Part shown: piece by piece, positions 1 through 8,028 of the stretch
How positions within the stretch are numbered: position 1 is the first letter of the stretch
Layout of the letters: every line of letters starts with the position of its first letter
Source of the DNA: Streptomyces broussonetiae
GTDB lineage: Bacteria; Actinomycetota; Actinomycetes; Streptomycetales; Streptomycetaceae
Direction: 5' to 3'
DNA: 64,000 nucleotides
Assembly: GCF_009796285.1 (NCBI RefSeq)
Contig: NZ_CP047020.1
Coordinates: 6,696,001-6,760,000, forward strand
Position numbers and translations under genes: made by a program
The notes under the pieces: model-generated
The model's input: the letters and a program-made list of their open reading frames with translations, nothing else
The model's database searches: none
Told to the model about the DNA's origin: nothing

Positions 1-1
1 C

Positions 2-943
2 GACGTCCCCGACAGCTGGGACGTCATCGACCTGGCCTTCGGCGAGCCGACCTCGCCCACCTCCGGCGACATCCACTTCAACCGCTGCCCGGTCACCGAC
101 TGCCCGAACGCCGAGTCCGACGCCGACTTCAAGGCGGCCATCAAGGCCAAGCAGGCGGCCGGCAAGAAGGTGCTGATCTCGATCGGCGGTCAGAACGGCC
201 AGGTCCAGCTGACCACCACCGCGGCCCGCGACACCTTCGTCTCCTCGGTCTCGAACATCATCGACACCTGGGGCCTCGACGGCCTGGACATCGACTTCGA
301 GGGCCACTCGCTGTCCCTGGACACCAACGACACGGACTTCAGGAACCCGACCACACCGGTGATCGTCAACCTCATCTCGGCACTCAAGACCCTGAAGGCC
401 AAGTACGGTTCCAGGTTCGTGCTGACGATGGCGCCGGAGACCTTCTTCGTGCAGAACGGCTACCAGTACTACGGCACCGGGAAGTGGGGCGGCCAGGACC
501 CGCGCTGCGGGGCCTACCTCCCGGTCATCCACGCCCTGCGCGACGACCTCACCCTGCTGCACGTCCAGGACTACAACTCGGGGCCGATCATGGGCCTGGA
601 CAACCAGTACCACTCCATGGGCGGCGCCGACTTCCACATCGCCATGACCGACATGCTGCTCACCGGCTTCCCGGTCGCGGGCGACCCGAACAACGTCTTC
701 CCGCCGCTGCGCCCGGACCAGGTGGCGATCGGCATGCCGGCGTCGACCAACGCGGGCAACGGCTACGTCGCGCCGTCCGAGGTCACGAAGACTCTGGACT
801 GCCTGACGAAGAAGACGAACTGCGGCTCCTACCAGACCCACGGGACCTGGCCGGACCTGCGGGGTCTGATGACGTGGTCGGTGAACTGGGACCGCTACTC
901 GAACTGGGAGTTCCAGAAGAACTTCGACGCGTACTTCGGGTGA
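2..943 (+). CDS. GH18 chitinase, C-terminal 313 aa (5' end outside window)
   Basis: Secreted-type chitinase that would hydrolyse beta-1,4 linkages of chitin; only the catalytic domain's last 313 residues are in the window, the frame being open from base 2 to the TGA at 941-943. The GH18 signature DGLDIDFEG is encoded at 278-304, with the catalytic acid Glu at 299-301. The SIGG strand motif lies upstream of it (about 178-190), and the C-terminal MTWSVNWDRYSNW segment is the usual substrate-lining Trp region of Streptomyces GH18 enzymes. No chitin-binding domain follows the catalytic domain, so any such domain would be N-terminal and out of view. The last 161 bases overlap the opposite-strand end of the PAP2 gene if that gene's long tail is real. 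Family assignment is firm; extracellular location is inferred from the family. Confidence 0.93.
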   Translation, partial: DVPDSWDVIDLAFGEPTSPTSGDIHFNRCPVTDCPNAESDADFKAAIKAKQAAGKKVLISIGGQNGQVQLTTTAARDTFVSSVSNIIDTWGLDGLDIDFEGHSLSLDTNDTDFRNPTTPVIVNLISALKTLKAKYGSRFVLTMAPETFFVQNGYQYYGTGKWGGQDPRCGAYLPVIHALRDDLTLLHVQDYNSGPIMGLDNQYHSMGGADFHIAMTDMLLTGFPVAGDPNNVFPPLRPDQVAIGMPASTNAGNGYVAPSEVTKTLDCLTKKTNCGSYQTHGTWPDLRGLMTWSVNWDRYSNWEFQKNFDAYFG

Positions 944-1586
944 GGCCGTCGTCCCGGACGGCACCGGGCACGAGGGACAGGGCGGTCAGCAGCACGGTGC
1001 ACAGACACCAGCTGGCCGCCACGTCCAGCGGCCAGTGATAGCCGTGGCGGACCAGGCCGTACGACACCCCGAGGACCAGCAGCGCGCAGCCGGTCACCAG
1101 GAGGCGCCGGGTGAGGGCGGAGCGGAGCCAGGGGATCAGGAGCAGGGTCGCGGAGCCGTAGGCGATGGCCGCGGTCGCCGTGTGCCCGGAGGGAAAGTAG
1201 CCGACGGCCGGGGGCACCACGGGGGTCCCCGGCCGTGCGGTCCAGTCCTTGAGCGGAACGATGACCGCCGGGACGAGCGCCATCAGGACGGCCGCGGCGG
1301 CGGGCGGCAACCACCAGCGGGGCGCGCCGGCGGCCCGGCCGCGCCACAGGACGTAGCCAAGGACGAGGACGAGGACCGGGACGGCGACCTCGATGTTGCC
1401 CAGGTCGGACAGGATCTCGGAGAACCGGTCCGGATGGACGAGCGTCCGGCTGAGGTGGGCGTCCAGGCGCAGCAGCGGGCCGTGGGCCAGGACCTGCCAG
1501 GTGCACAGGGCGAAGAGGACGGCCGGGAGGACCAGGAGCGGGGCACGGCGGACTACGGTCGACACGGCGCCCAGCTTGGCAGACAT
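783..1586 (-). CDS. PAP2-superfamily membrane phosphatase
   Basis: Likely integral-membrane lipid phosphate or undecaprenyl-diphosphate-type phosphatase. The start chosen is the ATG at 1586 (MSAKLGAV), giving 267 aa; longer upstream reading gives low-complexity sequence without a clear start. Visible motifs are KDWTARPGTP (motif 1), FPSGHTATAA (motif 2) and VRHGYHWPLDV (motif 3, with the Arg, His and Asp of the phosphatase site). Hydrophobic segments precede motif 1 and separate motifs 2 and 3. The last about 60 residues are Ser/Arg/Pro-rich with no family counterpart and run antisense into the chitinase coding region, so the natural 3' end may be an accident of the stop codon falling there. 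Substrate cannot be told from sequence. Confidence 0.82.
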   Translation of the reverse strand: MSAKLGAVSTVVRRAPLLVLPAVLFALCTWQVLAHGPLLRLDAHLSRTLVHPDRFSEILSDLGNIEVAVPVLVLVLGYVLWRGRAAGAPRWWLPPAAAAVLMALVPAVIVPLKDWTARPGTPVVPPAVGYFPSGHTATAAIAYGSATLLLIPWLRSALTRRLLVTGCALLVLGVSYGLVRHGYHWPLDVAASWCLCTVLLTALSLVPGAVRDDGLTRSTRRSSSGTPSSSSGPSSPTTSSDPAGPARSRGSGRSRSSSSSSGSPESS

Positions 1587-1948
1587 ACGCGGATGCGCGG
1601 GGAAGGAGGTCGGCCGCCCCGGAACAGGGGGGGTGGTTCCGAGGCGGCCGTCCGGATCGGAACGTCGCGCGCCCCGGGGGGTTTGGGGCGGCGACCGTCC
1701 GATCGGTGAGGAGATCCCGGAGCCGTCAGGCGCCGGTTGTGTGCGCGAGGGCACGACCAGGTCGAAGCTGGGGAGGCCCCGGCCTGAGACCGCCCACAGT
1801 CCCCTGTGGGCGGGGTGTATCTCTCATCTGCGTAGAACCTACGGCAGGCCGAGGCGGTTGGGCAGGCGGAATCGCGTCCCGCCATCCACCTCGCACACGT
1901 TCTTCACACGGCCTGCCGTACGCCACGTCAGCGGTGCGTGCGGGCCGC
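1587..1948. other. Intergenic stretch between gabT and the PAP2 gene
   Basis: No convincing gene is present; the open frames across it lack recognisable domains. It contains a 10-bp stem-loop (1790-1813, listed separately) and a 12-bp inverted repeat, tacggcaggccg at 1840-1851 and cggcctgccgta at 1919-1930, about 20 bp downstream of gabT on the minus strand. It must also contain the promoter of the minus-strand PAP2 gene, which I could not locate. Confidence 0.5.
1790..1813. terminator. Stem-loop, possible terminator
   Basis: Arms ccgcccacag (1790-1799) and ctgtgggcgg (1804-1813) pair perfectly around a four-base loop. It lies about 135 bases downstream of gabT on the minus strand and has no T-run, which is usual for Streptomyces terminators. 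Confidence 0.45.
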
Positions 1949-3283
1949 TCAGATGCGCGTGAACGCCTGCTCGATGATGTCGAGGCCCTCGTTCAGCAGG
2001 TCCTCGCCAATGACCAGCGGGGGCAAGAAGCGCAGCACGTTGCCGTAGGTGCCGCAGGTCAGGACCAGCAGGCCCTCGGCGTGGCAGGCCTTGGCGAGCG
2101 CGGCGGTGGCCTCCGGGTTCGGCTCCTTGGTGGTGCGGTCCTTGACCAGCTCGATGGCGATCATGGCGCCGCGGCCACGCACCTCACCGATGACGTCGAA
2201 CTTCTCGGCCATGGCGGTGAGGCGACCCTTCATGATCTCCTCGATGCGCTTGGCCTTGCCGTTGAGGTCCAGCTCCTTCATGGTCTCGATGGCGCCGAGT
2301 GCACCCGCGCAGGCGACGGGGTTGCCGCCGTACGTACCACCCAGGCCACCGGCGTGCGCGGAGTCCATGATCTCGGCGCGCCCGGTGACGGCGGCGAGCG
2401 GCAGACCACCGGCGATGCCCTTGGCGGTGGTGATCAGGTCGGGGACGATCCCCTCGTCCTCACAGGCGAACCACTGGCCGGTCCGGCAGAAGCCGCTCTG
2501 GATCTCGTCGGCCACGAACACGATGCCGTTGTCGGCGGCGTACTGGCGGATCGCCGGGAGGAAGCCCTTGGCCGGCTCGATGAAGCCGCCCTCGCCGAGC
2601 ACGGGCTCGATGATGATCGCGGCGATGTTGTCCGCACCGACCTGCTTGCTCATCTGGTCGATGGCCTGCTTGGCGGCCTCGGGACCGGCGTTCTCCGGGC
2701 CGGTGGGCCAGCGGTAGCCGTAGGCCACCGGGACGCGGTACACCTCGGGCGCGAACGGCCCGAAGCCGTGCTTGTACGGCATGTTCTTGGCGGTGAGCGC
2801 CATGGTGAGGTTGGTCCGCCCGTGGTACCCGTGGTCGAAGACCACCACGGCCTGCCGCTTGGTGTAGGCACGCGCGATCTTGACGGCGTTCTCGACGGCC
2901 TCGGCGCCGGAGTTGAACAGCGCGGACTTCTTGGCGTGGTCACCGGGGGTCAGCTCGGCCAGCGCCTCGGCGACGGCGACGTAGCCCTCGTAGGGGGTGA
3001 CCATGAAACAGGTGTGGGTGAAGTCGGCGAGCTGGGCGGAGGCACGGCGTACGACGGCCTCGGCGGAGGCGCCGACGGAGGTCACCGCGATACCGGACCC
3101 GAAGTCGATGAGGCTGTTGCCGTCGACGTCCTCGATGACGCCGCCGCCGGCGCGGGTGACGAAGACCGGCAGCGTGGAGCCCACGCCCTGCGCGACCGCG
3201 GCGGTACGGCGGGCCTGCAGCTCCTGCGACTTCGGTCCGGGGATGGCGGTGACGACGCGGCGCTCCTGCGGAAGTGCGGTCAT
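1949..3283 (-). CDS. gabT: 4-aminobutyrate (GABA) aminotransferase
   Basis: PLP-dependent class III aminotransferase that transfers the amino group of GABA to 2-oxoglutarate, giving succinate semialdehyde and glutamate. The start is ATG at 3283 (MTALPQERRV) with AGGAG just upstream; 444 aa, normal for the family. The cofactor region FVADEIQSGFCRTG holds the Asp and Gln that contact PLP, and TTAKGIAGGLPL contains the Schiff-base lysine. The NSGAEAVENAVKIAR phosphate-binding segment and the GGTYGGNPVAC motif are typical of GabT and related omega-amino acid transaminases. The succinate-semialdehyde step could be served by the aldehyde dehydrogenase at 8029-9495. Substrate within class III is inferred from close GabT-like sequence. 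Confidence 0.9.
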   Translation of the reverse strand: MTALPQERRVVTAIPGPKSQELQARRTAAVAQGVGSTLPVFVTRAGGGVIEDVDGNSLIDFGSGIAVTSVGASAEAVVRRASAQLADFTHTCFMVTPYEGYVAVAEALAELTPGDHAKKSALFNSGAEAVENAVKIARAYTKRQAVVVFDHGYHGRTNLTMALTAKNMPYKHGFGPFAPEVYRVPVAYGYRWPTGPENAGPEAAKQAIDQMSKQVGADNIAAIIIEPVLGEGGFIEPAKGFLPAIRQYAADNGIVFVADEIQSGFCRTGQWFACEDEGIVPDLITTAKGIAGGLPLAAVTGRAEIMDSAHAGGLGGTYGGNPVACAGALGAIETMKELDLNGKAKRIEEIMKGRLTAMAEKFDVIGEVRGRGAMIAIELVKDRTTKEPNPEATAALAKACHAEGLLVLTCGTYGNVLRFLPPLVIGEDLLNEGLDIIEQAFTRI

Positions 3284-3595
3284 GAGGGCTCCTGATGCTC
3301 TTGCGTACCGGGCGGTCTGATCTGCGGTCTGATCTGGCGTCCCGGGTGATTCCGGGCGGTGTGTTTTCGGCCGCTTACCTATCTTTCTTCGCAGGCTAGG
3401 GCCGGGGACAGGGGGTGGGCATGCTCCATGTGGGCGTTGTCGGCGACGCCGGTTGTCCGCCGTGGACATAGTCGAGTGACCGCGGTACGCCCAGTCGGCG
3501 GGCCCTCTCGGCCGTGTAAGCGGTGAACTCCCCTTGCCGGGGCGTTAGATTGGCTCGCTGACGGTGGACGGAACGGCAGGTCAGGGGGCAGGGCG
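3284..3595. other. Divergent intergenic region gabT / membrane ATPase
   Basis: No gene is seen. The region must hold the promoters for gabT (leftward) and the ATPase gene (rightward). A candidate rightward promoter is listed separately at 3524-3551. The sequence ccccttgccgggg (3530-3542) inside its spacer is a short palindrome. Confidence 0.5.
3524..3551 (+). promoter_or_regulatory. Candidate promoter of the membrane ATPase gene
   Basis: Possible -35 TGAACT (3524-3529) and -10 TAGATT (3546-3551) with a 16-bp spacer, 44 bp upstream of the ATG. This is a weak match to the housekeeping sigma consensus and is based on pattern only. Confidence 0.3.
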
Positions 3596-6019
3596 ATGGA
3601 CAGCGACGGCACGCGCGACCCACGCGGCACGCACACGAATCCCGTACCCCGCCCTGCTCCACCGGTGGAGGGGGTGGGGGTGCCGCCGATGCCGACCCGC
3701 GCGCCGGACCTGCCGCCCCCGGCCGCGCCTCCCTCGTACGCCCCCCACACCTCACAGGCCCGTTCACCCGTCGCCGACTGGCTCGACCAGCCGCGCCCGG
3801 CCGTCGCGCCCGGTATCTGGCGCTACGGCTACCAGGTGCCCAAAGTCGCACGCCAGGGCCAGCGCCTCGCCCCCGTCACCATCGTCGGCTTCGTCGTGCC
3901 GCTCGTGGCGGGACTGCTTCTGTGGTCACTGTGGCGGCACGGCAGTCTTCCCTACCAGTGGACCGTCCTCAAGCTGCTCACTCCGGACGGCTGGTGGTGG
4001 GGCGGCACCACGACGCCCAAGAGCTACAAGGGAGCCGAGGCCATCACGGTCGCCGACGGCGTGGTCTTCGCGATCCTCGTCTACGGCATGGCGCGCCTGG
4101 GCAGCTGGGCCGACATCATCCGGCACGTCGTCACCCGCCGTGAACAACCGGCTCGCGCCCTCATCGCCGCACTGGGGGCACTGGTGGCGATCGCCTTCGT
4201 CTTCCCGAGCGCGTTCGGACTCGGCTGGAACGCCCTGCCCGTCCAGGATCCGGTGTTCTCGCTCATCGTCCTGATCACCGGTGACTACGGCGTGTTCGCG
4301 TCGGAGCCGCTCACGGACGGGCTGTACGCGCTCATCACCCTGCTGGTGCTGTGGCCGTTCGCCCGCATCGGCGGCTGGTGGTCCGTCGCGAACGAGGCGC
4401 TCGCCGCGCGTGGGCGGGCGAAGGCGCAGCAGGCCGCAGAGCCGGCCGTGGACCGGCGGCCGTCCCAGTGGCCCGAGCTGCGGGAGGCCGGTCAGCACCA
4501 GGCCGCCGATCTGCTCGCCGCTGAGGTGCAGGCCGGCCGGATGAACGACGTGGACTGTGCGAGGGTCGGCCACATGTGGACCGTGGCCCGCGCCCGGGCC
4601 CGGGTCTCGTCCTTCTCCGAGCTGGTCCTGCGTGAGGGCGCCGCCGCCGGGACCCACCCGTCCGGCCACCGGGACCTGCCCGGCCGTGCCGCCCGGCACG
4701 ATCTGCTCGCCGGGCAGGTGCGCATCGGGCAGTGGGTTGCGGGCGACCGCACCCCGACCGGATTCGGCGGCGCGGGGGCCGCCCTCGCGCCGGGCACTCT
4801 CGGCACCTCGCTGCTGGCCGTCGGACCCTCCGGTTCGGGCAAGACGCGTCACCTGATCCGACCGGTCGTCGAATCCCTCGGCCTGCAGGCGCTCGCCGGG
4901 CAGTGCGCCGTCGTCGCCGTCTGCGCGGCCGGCACCCCGCTCGGACCCGACTCGGCCTACGACGTCGTCGTACGCCTCGGCGACCCCGCGTCCGTTCACG
5001 ACCTCGACCCGTACGCGGAGTCCGAGGACCCGGACGAGGCGGCCGCCTTCCTGGCGGAAGGGCTGGCCGGTGACCTGGACACGGTCGGCGGCCAACGGGC
5101 GGTCACCGCGCTCGCCCAGCTCCTCGGGCCCTACCGGGCGGCGTACGGACGCTTCCCGACACTGCCTGCGCTGCGCGAACTGCTGGAAGGGGAGCCGTCG
5201 GCCCTGGCGTCGCTGCGCGGCGCGCTGGAGGGGGACGAGCACGGCGGGATGCGCCGCGAACTCGAGGCGCGCGTCCGGCAGTCGGGCAGCGCGGGCGATC
5301 CCGGCCCGGCCCTGGCGGACCGGCTCGCCGTGCTGGACCGGCCGGTATTCGCCGAGTTCTTCGGAACGGACGGCGCGGGCGCACGCCCCTTCTCACTGCG
5401 CGCCGTCGCCCACCATCCGCTGAGGGTGCGCATCGACCTGCCCGAGCGGGGACACGAAGAGGCATCACGGATCGTCACCCGGCTGGTACTGGCCCAGTTC
5501 GGCGCCGTGGCGTCGGTCGGCGAACGGTCCCACTTCGTCGGCCTCGTGCTGGACGACGCCACCGGCGCGGTGACGACCGAGTCCATCCGTCGCATCCCGC
5601 GGCTGCGCTCCCGTAACGCGGGCGTCGTGCTCGCCCTGCGCACGGTCGGTGACGTCCCCGAGGCGCTGCACGGTCCGCTGTACGCGGCCGTCGGCTGCCG
5701 GATGGCGTTCTCCGGGGTGGCCACGTGGGACGGCGGCAGGTTCGCGGAGGCGTGGGGCACCGAATGGGTGGAGACCCGGGACGTGGCTCGCCACACCGTC
5801 TTCGCCAACCAGCCCATGACGCGCGCGATCCATGCCCTGCGCAAGCTGGTGACCGGCAAAGCGGTGACGACGGAGGCCGTCACCGTCCGCCAAGTCGAGC
5901 GGGAGCGCTGGTCTGCCTCCGAGTTGGCTCATGGGGTGCCGGCGGGGCATGCCGTGTTGTCGTTGACGAGTGTGCGGGGGGAGCACGCGCCGCCGCTGTT
6001 GGTGGATCTGAGGGGGTGA
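3596..6019 (+). CDS. Membrane-anchored ATP/GTP-binding protein
   Basis: 807 aa with a proline-rich N-terminus (residues 1-75), several hydrophobic segments between about residues 95 and 265, then a long soluble part with a Walker A motif GPSGSGKT near residues 410-417. This layout, membrane helices followed by a P-loop domain, recalls TraD/VirD4-type coupling ATPases, but I see no FtsK-type DNA-translocation domain and do not assign a transport role. The C-terminal half includes a possible sensor-like segment (HFVGLVLDDATGA) that may carry the Walker B acidic pair. ATG at 3596 follows a G-rich sequence. It stands between gabT and the PucR regulator as a single cistron. Function unknown. Confidence 0.75.
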   Translation: MDSDGTRDPRGTHTNPVPRPAPPVEGVGVPPMPTRAPDLPPPAAPPSYAPHTSQARSPVADWLDQPRPAVAPGIWRYGYQVPKVARQGQRLAPVTIVGFVVPLVAGLLLWSLWRHGSLPYQWTVLKLLTPDGWWWGGTTTPKSYKGAEAITVADGVVFAILVYGMARLGSWADIIRHVVTRREQPARALIAALGALVAIAFVFPSAFGLGWNALPVQDPVFSLIVLITGDYGVFASEPLTDGLYALITLLVLWPFARIGGWWSVANEALAARGRAKAQQAAEPAVDRRPSQWPELREAGQHQAADLLAAEVQAGRMNDVDCARVGHMWTVARARARVSSFSELVLREGAAAGTHPSGHRDLPGRAARHDLLAGQVRIGQWVAGDRTPTGFGGAGAALAPGTLGTSLLAVGPSGSGKTRHLIRPVVESLGLQALAGQCAVVAVCAAGTPLGPDSAYDVVVRLGDPASVHDLDPYAESEDPDEAAAFLAEGLAGDLDTVGGQRAVTALAQLLGPYRAAYGRFPTLPALRELLEGEPSALASLRGALEGDEHGGMRRELEARVRQSGSAGDPGPALADRLAVLDRPVFAEFFGTDGAGARPFSLRAVAHHPLRVRIDLPERGHEEASRIVTRLVLAQFGAVASVGERSHFVGLVLDDATGAVTTESIRRIPRLRSRNAGVVLALRTVGDVPEALHGPLYAAVGCRMAFSGVATWDGGRFAEAWGTEWVETRDVARHTVFANQPMTRAIHALRKLVTGKAVTTEAVTVRQVERERWSASELAHGVPAGHAVLSLTSVRGEHAPPLLVDLRG

Positions 6020-6099
6020 GGGGGACGCGGGGGATCGTACGGTGAGGCAGAATCGGGGTAGGCCGTTCATACGTGGCGGCCAAGAGATCGCCGGGGCCG

Positions 6100-6213
6100 T
6101 GCGATCAGCGGGTTCGGCGCGATCGGTCTGATCGGCGTGTTCGGTCTGATCGGCGGGTTCGTCGTCGTCCTGGTGGTCGTCGTCCTGGTCGTCGTCCCCG
6201 TCGTGTCGTTGTG
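6100..6213. repeat. Low-complexity tract with GATCGG and GTCGTC repeats
   Basis: Short direct repeats of ggt(c)tgatcggcg(t/g) (about 6118-6163) run into a gtcgtcgtcctg-type tract that ends at gtgtcgttgtga. Read in one frame it would give a strongly hydrophobic valine-rich peptide, but that frame has an upstream TAG and no good start codon, so I leave it as a non-coding repeat in the leader of the PucR gene. Confidence 0.55.
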
Positions 6214-6244
6214 ATCAGCGGATCCCCCTCACCCTGAAGGTCCC

Positions 6245-7903
6245 ATGCCCCCTACCCTCGCCTCGCTCGTCCAGCACTCCGCGCTCAAGCTGACCGTGCG
6301 CGCGGGCGAGGACCGTCTCGACGTGCCCGTCCGCTGGGCGCACGTCAGCGAGCTGGCCGACCCCGTGCCGTACATGGAGGGCGGCGAGCTGCTGCTGATC
6401 ACCGCGCTCAAGCTGGACGCGGAGGACCCGCAGGCCATGCGGCGCTATGTGAAGCGGCTGGTGGGGGCCGGTGTCGTGGGGCTCGGGTTCGCCGTCGGGG
6501 TGAATTACGAGGACATTCCCGAGGCGCTCGTCGAGGCCGCGCGGCAGGAGGGGCTGCCGCTGCTCGAGGTGCCCCGCCGCACCCCCTTCCTCGCCATCAG
6601 CAAGGCCGTCTCGGCCGCCATCGCCGCCGACCAGTACCGGGCCGTCACGGCAGGTTTCGCCGCGCAGCGCGAGCTGACCAAGCAGGCCCTCAACGCCGGC
6701 CCGGAGGGGCTGCTCGGCGCGCTCGCCGCGCAGGTCGACGGGTGGGCCGCGCTGTACGACGCCTCGGGTGCCGTCGTCGCCGCCGCGCCGGAGTGGGCGG
6801 GCCGCCGGGCGGCGCGCCTGACCGCCGAGGTGGAACGGCTGCGGGAGCGGCCCGCCCCCGCCTCCTCCGTCGTCGGCGGGCCCGATCACGAGGACCGGGT
6901 CGAGATGCACTCCCTCGGCACCGGGCGGCGCCCGCGTGCCGCGCTCGCCGTGGGCACGGCCGCCGCCCTGGGCACCGCCGAGCGCTACGCCGTGCACTCC
7001 GCCATCGCCCTGCTCACCCTCACCACCGAACGCTCCCGCTCCCTGCACGCGGCCGAGCAGCGCATCGGTGCGGCCGTGCTGCGCATGCTGCTGGCAGGCG
7101 AGCCCGACCACGCCCGGGCCGTCGCCGGGGACCTGTACGGCGGGCTGCTCGACGCGCCGTTCCGGATGATCGTCGCCGAGTCGGCGTCCGGCTCCGCCGC
7201 CCGGGCGCACGCGGATGCCCACGGCCACATCGCCAGGTCGGTGTCCGCGGGCGCCGCCCCCGCCACCGAGGCCGGCGTTGATCCGCTGGACGGGCTCGCG
7301 GAGAGCGTCGAGGCCGCCGCCATGCGCTCCGGTGAGGCCGTACTGGTCGTGCCCGACGGGGAGCGGCTGGTGGTGCTGGCCGCCGACTCGGGCGCGGCCG
7401 TGGCCGCCTGTACGCAGTACGCGGCCGCGCTGGAGGCGGCTCGAGCGGCGCCCGAGCAGACGGCCGGGGGCGACGAGGAGGAGCTGGTCGTCGGGCTGTC
7501 CGCGCCGGCCGGCCCGATCGCCGCCGCGGCGGCCTACAAGCAGGCCGAGCAGGCGTTGTCCGTGGCGCGACGGCGAGGACGGGTGCTGGTGGAGCACGAG
7601 CAGCTGGCCGCCGGGTCGGTGCTGCCGTTGCTGGCCGACGACGCGGTGAAGGCGTTCGCCGACGGGTTGCTGCGGGCGTTGCACGAGCATGACGCGACGG
7701 GGCGAGGGGACCTGGTCGCCTCGCTGCGGGCGTGGCTGTCCCGGCACGGGCAGTGGGACGCGGCCGCGGCGGATCTCGGGGTGCATCGGCACACGCTGCG
7801 GTACCGGATGCGGCGGGTCGAGGAGATCCTGGGGCGGTCGCTGGACGATCCCGACGTACGGATGGAGCTGTGGCTCGCGCTGAAGGCGACCTCCACCGAG
7901 TAG
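6245..7903 (+). CDS. PucR-family transcriptional regulator
   Basis: 552-aa one-component regulator. Residues 1 to about 120 form the PucR N-terminal domain (start MPPTLASLVQ, with WAHVSEL and GGELLLITAL motifs), the middle carries a CdaR/GGDEF-like region, and the C-terminus has the PucR-type helix-turn-helix around AAADLGVHRHTLRYRMRR (about residues 508-525). Family members respond to small metabolites and often regulate purine, proline or GABA catabolism. The position immediately before the aldehyde dehydrogenase and close to gabT suggests control of that pathway, which is inference. An imperfect symmetric site directly downstream (7903-7946) could be its operator at the dehydrogenase promoter. 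Confidence 0.88.
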   Translation: MPPTLASLVQHSALKLTVRAGEDRLDVPVRWAHVSELADPVPYMEGGELLLITALKLDAEDPQAMRRYVKRLVGAGVVGLGFAVGVNYEDIPEALVEAARQEGLPLLEVPRRTPFLAISKAVSAAIAADQYRAVTAGFAAQRELTKQALNAGPEGLLGALAAQVDGWAALYDASGAVVAAAPEWAGRRAARLTAEVERLRERPAPASSVVGGPDHEDRVEMHSLGTGRRPRAALAVGTAAALGTAERYAVHSAIALLTLTTERSRSLHAAEQRIGAAVLRMLLAGEPDHARAVAGDLYGGLLDAPFRMIVAESASGSAARAHADAHGHIARSVSAGAAPATEAGVDPLDGLAESVEAAAMRSGEAVLVVPDGERLVVLAADSGAAVAACTQYAAALEAARAAPEQTAGGDEEELVVGLSAPAGPIAAAAAYKQAEQALSVARRRGRVLVEHEQLAAGSVLPLLADDAVKAFADGLLRALHEHDATGRGDLVASLRAWLSRHGQWDAAAADLGVHRHTLRYRMRRVEEILGRSLDDPDVRMELWLALKATSTE

Positions 7904-7946
7904 TCCAAACAGTAGCGTCCGTTGCGCCCACTGCTACGGCTCGGAC
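7903..7946. promoter_or_regulatory. Imperfect inverted repeat, candidate PucR operator
   Basis: The arrangement gtcc-5 bp-gtagc (7903-7916) is mirrored as gctac-5 bp-ggac (7933-7946), with 16 bp between the halves. It sits in the 125-bp gap between the regulator and the aldehyde dehydrogenase, overlapping the regulator's stop codon. The equal 5-bp gaps favour a protein-binding site over a terminator. Confidence 0.35.
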
Positions 7947-8028
7947 AAACGACCCCTGGCCGCCCGCGTCCTACCGTGGACCACGAAGACCACGTACACC
8001 CCCAACGCGGAAGGGCCGGGACTCGCAC

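Noticed and set aside
1949..3295. Long plus-strand open frames across gabT
   Set aside because: They are antisense shadows of a high-GC gene; their predicted proteins (Gly/Leu/Val-rich) show no domain and gabT is complete on the minus strand.
3596..6019. Assignment as a conjugative coupling protein (TraD/VirD4)
   Set aside because: Only the general layout (membrane helices plus P-loop) agrees; no relaxase, origin of transfer or other transfer genes are nearby.
6064..6213. Valine-rich hydrophobic peptide in the leader of the PucR gene
   Set aside because: The frame giving the hydrophobic peptide has a TAG upstream and no ATG or well-placed GTG with a ribosome-binding site; treated as a low-complexity repeat.
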